The translations under genes and the position numbers were made by a program. A DNA stretch of 64,000 nucleotides from Streptomyces scabiei 87.22 (lineage in GTDB: Bacteria; Actinomycetota; Actinomycetes; Streptomycetales; Streptomycetaceae): assembly GCF_000091305.1 (NCBI RefSeq), contig NC_013929.1, forward strand, positions 5,828,001-5,892,000. The letters are read 5' to 3'. Positions within the stretch are counted from its first letter, which is position 1; the number at the start of each line of letters is the position of its first letter. Positions 42,589 to 50,322 of the stretch are shown one piece after another. The notes beneath the pieces are model-generated. The model was not told the DNA's origin. It saw nothing but the letters and a program-made list of their open reading frames with translations, and did no database searches.

Positions 42589-42735
42589 TCCCTTGATCTG
42601 CTGATCGCTGATCCGCCTGATCCGCTGATCCGCTGACACCGAGGCTGTCGACGACGACAAGCCGCTCCCTCTCGACGCTCTTATCCGTCACCGATACCGA
42701 TCCTTCCGTCACGAAGTCCCGAAGTGGGTACCTCC

Positions 42736-44319
42736 ATGTCCGAAACAGTCCGCAGCGCCTCCGGATCCTCCGGATCGGCCGCATCCTCCGGATCGGCCGC
42801 CGATCTGCAGAAGCAGCAGGACGACGCGCACGCCAGCCGCTGGAAAGCGCTCGTCTTCATCGCCCTCGCCCAGCTGATGGTCGTGCTCGACGCGACCATC
42901 GTGAACATCGCCCTCCCCTCCGCCCAGCAGGACCTCGGGATATCCGACGGCAACCGCCAGTGGGTCATCACCGCCTACGCCCTGGCCTTCGGCGGTCTGC
43001 TCCTCTTCGGCGGCCGTATCTCCGACCTGTGGGGCCGCAAGCGCACCTTCGTCACCGGCCTGATCGGCTTCGCCGGCGCCTCCGCACTGGGCGGCGCGGC
43101 CACCGGTGAGGCGATGATGCTGGGCGCCCGCGCACTCCAGGGCGCCTTCGGCGCACTGCTCGCGCCCGCCGCGCTCTCCCTCCTCGCCGTGATGTTCACC
43201 GATGCCAAGGAGCGCGCCAAGGCGTTCGGCATCTACGGCGCGATCGCCGGTGGCGGTGGCGCCGTGGGCCTGATCCTCGGCGGTTTCCTCACCGAGTACC
43301 TCGACTGGCGCTGGACGTTCTTCGTCAACATCCCGTTCGCGGTGATCGCGGCGGCCGGCGCGTACTTCGTCATCCGTGAGCCCGCGGGCGGCCGCAACCG
43401 CTCCCCGCTCGACATCCCCGGCGTGGTCCTGTCCACCCTGGGCCTGGTCTCCCTGGTCTACGGCTTCACCCGGGCCGAGTCCGACGGCTGGGGCGACTCG
43501 ATGACGATCACCCTCTTCGTCGCCTCGGCGGTCCTCCTCGCGGCCTTCGTGTTCGTCGAGTCCAAGGTCAAGGCCCCGCTGCTGCCGCTGCGCGTGATCA
43601 CCGAGCGCAACCGTGCCGGTGTCTACCTCTCCCTCGGTCTCGCGATCATCGCGATGTTCGGCCTGTTCCTCTTCCTGACCTACTACCTGCAGATCGTGAA
43701 GGGCTACTCGCCGGTCAAGACCGGTTTCGCCTTCCTGCCCATGATCGTGGGCATGATCACCGGCTCGACCCAGATCGGCACCCGCCTCATGACCCGGGTC
43801 GCGCCGCGCCTGCTGATGGCCCCCGGCTTCCTGGTCGCCGGCCTCGGCATGCTCCTGCTGACGCAGATGGAGGTCGACTCCTCCTACGCGGGTCTGCTCC
43901 TGCCGGCCCAGCTGCTGCTCGGCCTGGGCATGGGTACGGCGTTCATGCCGGCGATGTCCCTGGCGACCTACGGGGTCGAGCCGCGTGACGCGGGCGTGGC
44001 CTCCGCCATGGTCAACACCTCGCAGCAGGTCGGCGGCGCCATCGGTACGGCGCTGCTGAACACGATCGCCGCCTCCGCGACCACGTCCTACATCGCGGAC
44101 CACATCGGTTCGGCCACCTCGAAGCCGGCCGCCCAGCTGGTCCAGCTCCAGGGCATGGTCCACGGCTACACCAACGCGATCTGGTTCGCCGTGGCCATCC
44201 TGGTGGTGTCCGCCACCATCGCCTTCACCTTCGTCACCACGGGCAAGCCCGACATGACGACGACGGGATCGGACGAGGGCGCGACGGACGAGCTCAAGGT
44301 CCCGGTGATCGCCCACTGA
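42736..44319 (+). CDS. DHA2-family MFS drug exporter (14 helices)
   Basis: 527 residues. The first helix region ALAQLMVVLDATIVNIALPS and motif A (GGRISDLWGRKRTF, near residue 92) are diagnostic of QacA/EmrB-type proton-driven exporters. The central loop and remaining helices follow. The ATG at 42736 is preferred; a GTG at 42724 is in frame. It is probably induced when the upstream TetR protein binds its ligand. A very stable terminator follows. Confidence 0.93.
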   Translation: MSETVRSASGSSGSAASSGSAADLQKQQDDAHASRWKALVFIALAQLMVVLDATIVNIALPSAQQDLGISDGNRQWVITAYALAFGGLLLFGGRISDLWGRKRTFVTGLIGFAGASALGGAATGEAMMLGARALQGAFGALLAPAALSLLAVMFTDAKERAKAFGIYGAIAGGGGAVGLILGGFLTEYLDWRWTFFVNIPFAVIAAAGAYFVIREPAGGRNRSPLDIPGVVLSTLGLVSLVYGFTRAESDGWGDSMTITLFVASAVLLAAFVFVESKVKAPLLPLRVITERNRAGVYLSLGLAIIAMFGLFLFLTYYLQIVKGYSPVKTGFAFLPMIVGMITGSTQIGTRLMTRVAPRLLMAPGFLVAGLGMLLLTQMEVDSSYAGLLLPAQLLLGLGMGTAFMPAMSLATYGVEPRDAGVASAMVNTSQQVGGAIGTALLNTIAASATTSYIADHIGSATSKPAAQLVQLQGMVHGYTNAIWFAVAILVVSATIAFTFVTTGKPDMTTTGSDEGATDELKVPVIAH

Positions 44320-44723
44320 GTACCGCGCCGGACTGACGGAAGCCGTGCCGGAGAGGGAGGGGCGGGGCAGGGGGTCACCCCCTGCCCCGCCCCTCCCGCA
44401 CAACGGCAGACGGCCCTGGAGACGCGGGACCCCACGAACCCCCGGACACCGCCTGCACCTGGGGCCCGCGACCCCACGGACCCCGAATCCCCCGTAACTG
44501 CCTGAGGCCCGCGACCCCACGGACCCCACGAACACCTTCACGACCCCGCAGACTTGCAGGCCCCCCAAGCAGCCAACCCGCTACGGACTTCCCGGACCCC
44601 ACGACCCCTCAGGCACCGCACGGGCCCCAACACCTCACACCCCCCACGTCCCCTGCGCGCCCCAAGCGCCCGAGCACCCCCTAGGGGAACGGCAGCGACC
44701 CCGCCGCCGAACTCAGCGGGGCG
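44320..44723. other. Low-complexity intergenic region with terminator
   Basis: 404 bases. Apart from the hairpin at 44355-44397, it is C-rich degenerate repeats of a CCCCACGGACCCC kind up to ~44670. I see no gene. Confidence 0.6.
44355..44397 (+). terminator. Strong terminator of the DHA2 exporter gene
   Basis: A perfect 20-bp GC-rich stem (44355-44374 with 44378-44397) and a 3-base loop, 36 bp after the MFS stop. Confidence 0.88.
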
Positions 44724-45230
44724 CTACCGGAGCCACGGCAGGTCCGCCCCCGCCTCGCTGGGCTGGAGCCCCTCCGCGACGATCGCCATGACCTCGCCGA
44801 GCGCCTTCACCTGGTCGTCGGTGAGACGGTTGAACAGCGCCTGCCGCACCGCACCCACATGCCCGGGCGCGCTCTGGCCGAGCATCTCCTGCCCGCCGTC
44901 CGTCAGGACCGTGAACTGGCCCCGCTTGTCCGACGGGCAGTCCTCGCGCCGCACCCACCCGTTCTTCTCCAGCCGGGCCACGGCGTGGGACAGCCGTGAT
45001 CGCGTGATCTTCGTCTGCATCGCCAGCTCGGTCATCCGCAGCCGCCGCTGCGGAGCCTCGGACAGAACGACGAGCAGGTGGTAGTAAAGGTGCGGCATGC
45101 CCGCGTCACGCTGCAGCTGGCGGTCGAGGTGGTCCTCCAGCAGGGTCGTAGCGTGGACATAGGCCAGCCAGGTGCGCCGCTCCTCGGCGGTGAGCCAGCG
45201 CGGTTCTTCCTCAGTGGATGCGGTCTTCAT
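44724..45230 (-). CDS. MarR family transcriptional regulator
   Basis: 168 residues with the winged HTH (LRMTELAMQTKITRSRLSHA, VARLEKNGWVRREDCPSDKR, GQFTVLTDGGQEML) framed by helical dimerisation segments. It is divergent from an extradiol-dioxygenase-family gene across a ~200-bp region with an AT-rich patch. Regulation of that neighbour is the natural inference. MarR proteins often respond to phenolics or oxidants. Confidence 0.92.
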   Translation of the reverse strand: MKTASTEEEPRWLTAEERRTWLAYVHATTLLEDHLDRQLQRDAGMPHLYYHLLVVLSEAPQRRLRMTELAMQTKITRSRLSHAVARLEKNGWVRREDCPSDKRGQFTVLTDGGQEMLGQSAPGHVGAVRQALFNRLTDDQVKALGEVMAIVAEGLQPSEAGADLPWLR

Positions 45231-45240
45231 GCTCCCACTG

Positions 45241-45300
45241 TACGAGGCTCCTTCTTGAATTTTGAACTATAGAGATGTAAGGTGAAACCAGAAATATTGA
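45241..45300. promoter_or_regulatory. AT-rich divergent promoter/operator patch
   Basis: A stretch unusually rich in A/T for this chromosome (TTGAATTTTGAAC, then TATAGAGATG and AAATATTGAGACTTCAAC), directly upstream of the MarR start. TTGAA/TTCAA half-sites are repeated. It is a plausible MarR operator and promoter; the exact boundaries are not defined. Confidence 0.4.
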
Positions 45301-45436
45301 GACTTCAACTACTGGGGAGTTGGAAGGAGTCTCAAGCGCCTGGTCAGCCAGGCGATCCAAGGAGACAGAAGCGACCACCGGGCCCGCCGAGGCGCGCGTG
45401 TCGTGGTGCGTCGCGTGTGCTGAGGGAGTCACCCCT

Positions 45437-46222
45437 ATGTCCGCCGCCCCCGTCGAGCGTATGCCCGCCCTGTACCTGAGCCACGGGGCCCCGCCGCTCG
45501 CCGACGACCCGATCTGGCCCGGCGAACTGGCCGCCTGGTCCGCGACCCTGCCCCGCCCCAAGGCCATCCTCATGATCTCCGCGCACTGGGAGGAGGCCCC
45601 CCTCGCCCTCGGCGCGGTCACCACCATCCCCCTCGTCTACGACTTCTGGGGCTTCCCCGAGCACTACTACCAGGTCCAGTACGCCGCCCCGGGCGCCCCC
45701 GAACTGGCCGCCTCGGTCCGCAAGCTGCTCCAGGCCCCCGGCATCCCCGTCCAGGACATCCCCGACCGGGGCCTGGACCACGGTGCGTACGTCCCGCTGG
45801 TGGAGATGTACCCGGACGCCGACATCCCGGTCCTGCAGATCTCCATGCCGACCCTCGACCCGGTGAAGCTGATGGACATCGGCCGCAAGCTCGCCCCCCT
45901 GCGCGACGAGGGCGTGCTGATCGTCGGCTCCGGCTTCTTCACCCACAACCTCGCCGCCCTCCGCCAGGCCGGCACCCCCGCCTGGTCCGCCGAGTTCGAC
46001 GACTGGGGTCACCGGGCCCTCGAAACCCGCGACTGGGACTCCCTGCTCGACTTCCTGCACAAGTCCCCGGCGGGCCAACTGGCCCACCCCCGCACGGAGC
46101 ACTTCGCCCCCCTCTTCGTCACGATGGGCGCGGCCGAGGCCGCCGGCGAGCTGGACGCCCAGAGGTCGGTGATCGACGGCTTCTGGCTGGGCCTGGCGAA
46201 GCGGTCGGTGCAGTTCGGGTAA
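45437..46222 (+). CDS. LigB/DODA-type extradiol dioxygenase family protein
   Basis: 261 residues resembling YgiD/4,5-DOPA dioxygenases. His ligands are likely in YLSHGAPP and ISAHWEE. LDHGAYVPLVEMYPDADIPV, GSGFFTHNLAALR and EHFAPLFVTMGAA complete the active-site region. The ATG at 45437 follows GAGGGAG. It is probably a cytosolic enzyme that opens catechol-type rings using non-haem iron or zinc. The divergent MarR protein probably controls it. Confidence 0.88.
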   Translation: MSAAPVERMPALYLSHGAPPLADDPIWPGELAAWSATLPRPKAILMISAHWEEAPLALGAVTTIPLVYDFWGFPEHYYQVQYAAPGAPELAASVRKLLQAPGIPVQDIPDRGLDHGAYVPLVEMYPDADIPVLQISMPTLDPVKLMDIGRKLAPLRDEGVLIVGSGFFTHNLAALRQAGTPAWSAEFDDWGHRALETRDWDSLLDFLHKSPAGQLAHPRTEHFAPLFVTMGAAEAAGELDAQRSVIDGFWLGLAKRSVQFG

Positions 46223-46269
46223 GGGGGGCGCCGTCCCGCCGAGCGGCTCACCGGCATAGGGGCGTACCG

Positions 46270-46295
46270 GCGTACGGGTCCCCGGGCCCGTACGC
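46270..46295 (+). terminator. Hairpin downstream of the dioxygenase gene
   Basis: A 9-bp perfect stem (46270-46278 with 46287-46295) and an 8-base loop, about 50 bp after the stop. No T tract. Confidence 0.5.
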
Positions 46296-46449
46296 GTACT
46301 GGCCCACCGGGAAACGGGGTCCCTTACCCGGGAGGTCATCGACCCCGGCCCGTCCGCCTGCCAGGCTCGTCGGAGTCGGAGCGGCGAGGCTCGTCCGGGT
46401 CCCGCCGCCCGGCCCGCCCGAGCCCGGCCGACCGGAGGGACCCCACCCC

Positions 46450-46863
46450 ATGCCCGCCTACGCCATCGCGCATCTGAGGGACGCCGCCCCGCACCCGGAG
46501 ATCGCCGAGTACATCGAGCGCATCCCCGCCACCTTCGAGCCGTACGGCGGCCGCTTCCTCGTGCATGTCGCCCGGCACGAGGTGAAGGAGGGGAGCTGGC
46601 CGGGAGCCGTCGTGGTGATCGGCTTCCCCGGGATCGCCGAGGCGCGCGGCTGGTGGGACTCGCCCGCGTACCAGGAGATCGCCCCGCTGCGGTCCCGGCA
46701 CATCACGGGCGACATCATCCTGGTCGAAGGGGTACCCGAGGGCTATGACCCCACCGCCACCGCGAAGGCCATGAGGGACTCCCTCCCCGCCGAGCCGCCG
46801 TCCGCCGAGCCGCCGTCCGCCGAGTCGCCCTCCACCGAATCGCCGTCCACCGCCGGGCGGTAG
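46450..46863 (+). CDS. DUF1330 domain protein
   Basis: 137 residues. The ferredoxin-like DUF1330 core (AYAIAHLRDAAPHPEIAEYI, YGGRFLVHVARHEVKEG, VVVIGFPGIAEARGWWDSPA, YQEIAPLRS) is followed by a Pro/Ser/Glu tail of five SAEPP/STESP-like repeats. DUF1330 proteins are cytosolic and of unknown activity. It starts after a spacer holding TCGTCGGAGTCGG-like repeats; the ATG at 46450 follows GGAGGG. Confidence 0.88.
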   Translation: MPAYAIAHLRDAAPHPEIAEYIERIPATFEPYGGRFLVHVARHEVKEGSWPGAVVVIGFPGIAEARGWWDSPAYQEIAPLRSRHITGDIILVEGVPEGYDPTATAKAMRDSLPAEPPSAEPPSAESPSTESPSTAGR

Positions 46864-46878
46864 CCCGGCCCGCGGCGT

Positions 46879-47397
46879 TCAGAGCTCCTTCTCGTACCAG
46901 GCCACGTCCCAGTACCGCCCGAACTTCCGCCCGACCTCCCGGTACGTGCCGACGTACCGGAACCCGAACCGCTCGTGCAGCCGCGTCGACGCCTCGTTCG
47001 GCTGCGCGATGCCGGCGTAGGCGCGGTGGACGTCCTCGGTGGCGAGCGCGGCGAAAAGGGCCCGGTACAGCAGGGTGCCCACGCCCCGGCCCCCCGCGTC
47101 CGGGGCGAGGTACACCGAGACCTCCACCGAGGTTCCGTACGCCGCCTTCGGGCGGAACGCGCTGCTCGTGGCGTACCCGAGAATCCGCTGTGAGTCCTTC
47201 GCGGTGGCAACCATCAGGCGGTGCGGGCCGTCTTCAGGGTGGGAGAGCAGCCAAGGGCGGCGCTCTTCCGGAGTGAGGACAGCGGTATCAAATGTGATGG
47301 GCGTCTCACGGACGTAGTGGTTGTAGATGTCGGTGAGGGCGGCGAGGTCGGTCGCGACTCCTGGTCTGACCTGCACCTCCGTGGACTCTCCGGACAT
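46879..47397 (-). CDS. GNAT family N-acetyltransferase (phosphinothricin-acetyltransferase-like)
   Basis: 172 residues. The acetyl-CoA binding segment VEVSVYLAPDAGGRGVGTLL and the helix-strand end (NEASTRLHERFGFRYVGTYR, EVGRKFGRYWDVAWYEKEL) match the PAT/Bar-like branch. The N-terminal ALTDIYNHYVRETPITFDT also fits. The ATG at 47397 follows GGAGGCG. It is divergent from hrdD and converges with the DUF1330 gene. The natural substrate is unknown. Confidence 0.9.
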   Translation of the reverse strand: MSGESTEVQVRPGVATDLAALTDIYNHYVRETPITFDTAVLTPEERRPWLLSHPEDGPHRLMVATAKDSQRILGYATSSAFRPKAAYGTSVEVSVYLAPDAGGRGVGTLLYRALFAALATEDVHRAYAGIAQPNEASTRLHERFGFRYVGTYREVGRKFGRYWDVAWYEKEL

Positions 47398-47458
47398 CTC
47401 GCCTCCCCTTGTGGCGGCACAGGGTACTGCAAGATCAGAAAAATAGTGGGACGGGTTG

Positions 47459-47486
47459 GGAATTCTGTCCTGATTCCAGTCGTTGT
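47459..47486 (+). promoter_or_regulatory. Sigma-R-type promoter of hrdD
   Basis: GGGAAT (47459-47464), exactly 18 bases, then GTTG (47483-47486). This matches the sigma-R consensus GGGAAT-N18-GTT. It would start a transcript ~100 nt upstream of the hrdD ATG. hrdD is a known sigma-R target in S. coelicolor. Confidence 0.7.
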
Positions 47487-47590
47487 TTCCTTCGGAAGCA
47501 GGGCACTCGGGAGAGTGTCCGAGCGGCCGCATCAAGACACACGTAGGAACAGACACGACCCTGCCAGCCCACCATCGCAAGGGAGCACGC

Positions 47591-48589
47591 ATGGCAACCC
47601 GTGCCGTCGCCGCTCGTCGTTCGTCCGCCTCCGGCCGGACCGACGCGGCTCGCAGCGTTCGCGCCTCTGGCGGCGAGATCGCCGACCGCGACCTGGTCGG
47701 CATGTACCTCGACGAGATCGCGCGTACACCGCTGCTCGACGCCGCCAAGGAAGTCGAGCTGTCCCAGGTCATCGAGGCGGGCGTGTTCGCCCAGCAGATC
47801 CTCGACGGCGAGGAGGAGGCCCAGGCGGACGCGACCCGCGAAGAGCTCGAAGCCCTCGTCGCCGACAGCGAGCGGGCCAAGGACATCTTCATACGGTCGA
47901 ACCTGCGCCTCGTCGTGGCCGTCGCCCGGCGCTATCCGCGCAGTGGTCTGCCCCTGCTCGACCTCATCCAGGAGGGCAACGCGGGCCTGGTCCGCGCGGT
48001 GGAGAAGTTCGACTACCGCAAGGGCTTCAAGTTCTCGACGTACGCCACCTGGTGGATCCGGCAGGCCATCACCCGGTCGATCGCGGACCAGTCGCGCACC
48101 ATCCGGCTGCCCGTCCACCTCGTCGAGGAGCTGGGCCGGATCCGCCGCGTGCAGCGCGAGTTCAACCGCGAGCACGGGCGCGACCCCGAGCCCGCCGAGA
48201 TCGCCGCCGAGCTGGGCTCCAACGCGGACCGTGTCACCGACGTCCTCGACTGGGCCCGCGACCCGGTCTCGCTGAACATGTCGGTGGACGACGACGGCGA
48301 CACCCAGTTCGGCGACCTCCTGGAGGACACCTCCGCGGTCTCACCCGAGCAGTCCGTACTGACGCTGCTGCGCAGCGAGGAGCTGGACGACCTCATCGGG
48401 CGCCTCGACCAGCGCACCGCGTCCATCATCAAGATGCGGTACGGCATCGAGGACGGCCGCGAGCGCACCCTCACCGAGGTCGGCAAGGAGCACGGGCTCA
48501 CCCGCGAGCGGATCCGCCAGATCGAGAAGCACGCCCTGCTCGAACTGAAGAAGCTCGCCCGCGACACGGGCTTCGACGCGGTCGCCTGA
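47591..48589 (+). CDS. hrdD: RNA polymerase sigma factor HrdD (group 2)
   Basis: 332 residues, the length expected for HrdD. Region 1.2 is present (DLVGMYLDEIARTPLLDAAK). Region 2 includes NLRLVVAVARRYPRSGLPLL and FKFSTYATWWIRQAITRSIA. Region 3 and region 4 follow (ERTLTEVGKEHGLTRERIRQ). The short N-terminus lacks the long acidic region of HrdB. It is a non-essential group 2 factor that directs core polymerase to housekeeping-like promoters. The ATG has AAGGGAG upstream. Confidence 0.93.
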   Translation: MATRAVAARRSSASGRTDAARSVRASGGEIADRDLVGMYLDEIARTPLLDAAKEVELSQVIEAGVFAQQILDGEEEAQADATREELEALVADSERAKDIFIRSNLRLVVAVARRYPRSGLPLLDLIQEGNAGLVRAVEKFDYRKGFKFSTYATWWIRQAITRSIADQSRTIRLPVHLVEELGRIRRVQREFNREHGRDPEPAEIAAELGSNADRVTDVLDWARDPVSLNMSVDDDGDTQFGDLLEDTSAVSPEQSVLTLLRSEELDDLIGRLDQRTASIIKMRYGIEDGRERTLTEVGKEHGLTRERIRQIEKHALLELKKLARDTGFDAVA

Positions 48590-49286
48590 CGGACGGCTCG
48601 AACAAGCAGCTCGAACGGACGGCCCGAACGGACACCTGAACGACCCGTCGCCGCACCCGTCCCCGACCCGTTCGAGGAGCGGTGAGGCGACCGTCGCCCG
48701 GCACGGACCACCGGCCCCGTACGGCCCAACTCCTGGGGCCGCAGCGGGGCTTGGTCCGCCGTGCCGTCCGCCCGCCGCTCTGTCCCGGCCAGGACTTGGC
48801 CATTTCTGTACCGCTGGTTGGCCGTAGTGCGCCGCTTCAACTCCCCGTCCCCGGGGCACAAGACTTGCGGGCCCACGACTTCACCGGGCCCGGAGCCGTC
48901 AGGCCCGGGACCCCGAGTCCGAGGGAGCAGGAGTCACCACAGCACACCCCGCCGCACACCCTGAACACCCCGCTCGCACCGGTCCGCATCGCACCGCCCC
49001 GAGACCACCCGAAGCCAAGTCCCGACGCTCTCCCCCCAGCGCCGGGACTCTCCGAGAGCCGGGCCTCGGCGCCTCCCCCCCCCCTGGCGCCGAGGCCCGG
49101 CTTCTTTCCGTCCGCCGGGCCGGGCACGACGAAGGGCCACCCCGGACCTGAACCCCGGGGTGACCCGAACGGCAGATTGTGCCACAGCGGGCGTTCTCCG
49201 CCGGAGGTGTCGCGAAGGCACCGCCGGAGGCGTCGCGAAGGCCGAACCCGCACGTCACAGCCCGCACGGAACCCTCGCCCCGCCCC
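48590..49286. other. Long intergenic region between hrdD and the WYL regulator
   Basis: 697 bases with two GC-rich hairpins (49058-49102 and around 49137-49165) but no supported gene. The frames in it overlap on all strands, as in random GC-rich DNA. It could hold an unrecognised small RNA; nothing specific marks one. Confidence 0.5.
49058..49102 (+). terminator. 17-bp stem terminator
   Basis: 49058-49074 pairs perfectly with 49086-49102, and TCTTT follows. It is ~470 bp after the hrdD stop, so either hrdD has a long 3' untranslated region or a small transcript lies between. Confidence 0.75.
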
Positions 49287-50261
49287 TCACTCCTCGGCGC
49301 CGCCCGCCGCCCGGGCCAGCCGGGCACCCAACTCCCTTACATACCCCACCAGTTCAGGCGGCTCGTGCACGGTGAACTCACAGTCGACCATGGCCACCCG
49401 CACGGCCAGCCACTCCACGGAATCGCCGACGGAGGCCCGCAGCCGGCAACTGTGCTCGTCGACGGGTTCGGGCGTACCCAGCCAGCGGGGCAGCCGGGCC
49501 GCGATGAACTCGGCGGGCGCGGCGAAGGTGACGTCGAACGCGTAGGTCTCCTGCCGCCGGTACATGGACCGCCGCAGAAACTCCTCCGCGCTCCCCGTCG
49601 GCAGCTCGCGCGGGGCGAACCGGGCCCCGGTGGCGAAGGGTTCCTCGACCCGGTCCACCCGGAAGGTGCGCCAGTCGGTGCGATCGAGGTCGTACGCGAC
49701 GAGATACCAGCGGCGGCCGGTCGACACGAGCCGGTACGGCTCGCAGTGGCGCCGTGAGCCCGTGCCGTCACCGGAACGGTAGGCGAAGCGCAACCGCTCC
49801 CGGCCGGCCACCGCCGAGGCCATCACGGTCAGCGTCTCCGGGGTGACCGTCGCGCCGTCGCCGCTGGTCAGCGGAGTGGTGGCGGCCTGCAGTGTGGAGA
49901 CCCGGTGGCGCAGTCGTGACGGCAGGACCTGTTCGAGCTTGGCGAGCGCCCGAACGGACGCCTCGTCCACGCCCTCCACCGCGTGCCCGGCCCCGGCCCG
50001 CAGGCCGACCGCGATCGCCACCGCCTCCTCGTCGTCCAGGACCAGCGGGGGCATCGCCTTGCCCGCCACCAGCCGGTAGCCGCCGTCGGCGCCCATGGTC
50101 GCCTGTACCGGATAGCCCAGCTCGCGCAGCCGGTCGATGTCACGCCGGACGGTCCGCCGCGAGACCCGCAGCCGGTCGGCGAGTTCACCGCCCGGCCACT
50201 CGCGGGGCGTCTGGAGGAGGGAGAGGAGCTGAAGCAGCCGCGCCGGGGTGTCGGTAGTCAT
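49287..50261 (-). CDS. WYL-domain (YafY-type) transcriptional regulator
   Basis: 324 residues. N-terminal HTH_11 (LLQTPREWPGGELADRLRVS, RRTVRRDIDRLRELGYPVQA) and a central WYL domain (RHCEPYRLVSTGRRWYLVAY, FRVDRVEEP), then a C-terminal effector-like part. It is divergent from an MFS exporter with ~60 bp between starts, so control of the pump is likely. Confidence 0.92.
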   Translation of the reverse strand: MTTDTPARLLQLLSLLQTPREWPGGELADRLRVSRRTVRRDIDRLRELGYPVQATMGADGGYRLVAGKAMPPLVLDDEEAVAIAVGLRAGAGHAVEGVDEASVRALAKLEQVLPSRLRHRVSTLQAATTPLTSGDGATVTPETLTVMASAVAGRERLRFAYRSGDGTGSRRHCEPYRLVSTGRRWYLVAYDLDRTDWRTFRVDRVEEPFATGARFAPRELPTGSAEEFLRRSMYRRQETYAFDVTFAAPAEFIAARLPRWLGTPEPVDEHSCRLRASVGDSVEWLAVRVAMVDCEFTVHEPPELVGYVRELGARLARAAGGAEE

Positions 50262-50322
50262 GCCCCGAGCATGCCGGAGAACTAGGACGCGATCTGACCT
50301 ACTTGGCCTCTACCGTCACAGC

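Noticed and set aside
42709..44568. A 619-codon minus-strand frame across the DHA2 exporter
   Set aside because: A mirror frame of the MFS gene; it runs through the terminator and has no natural protein features.
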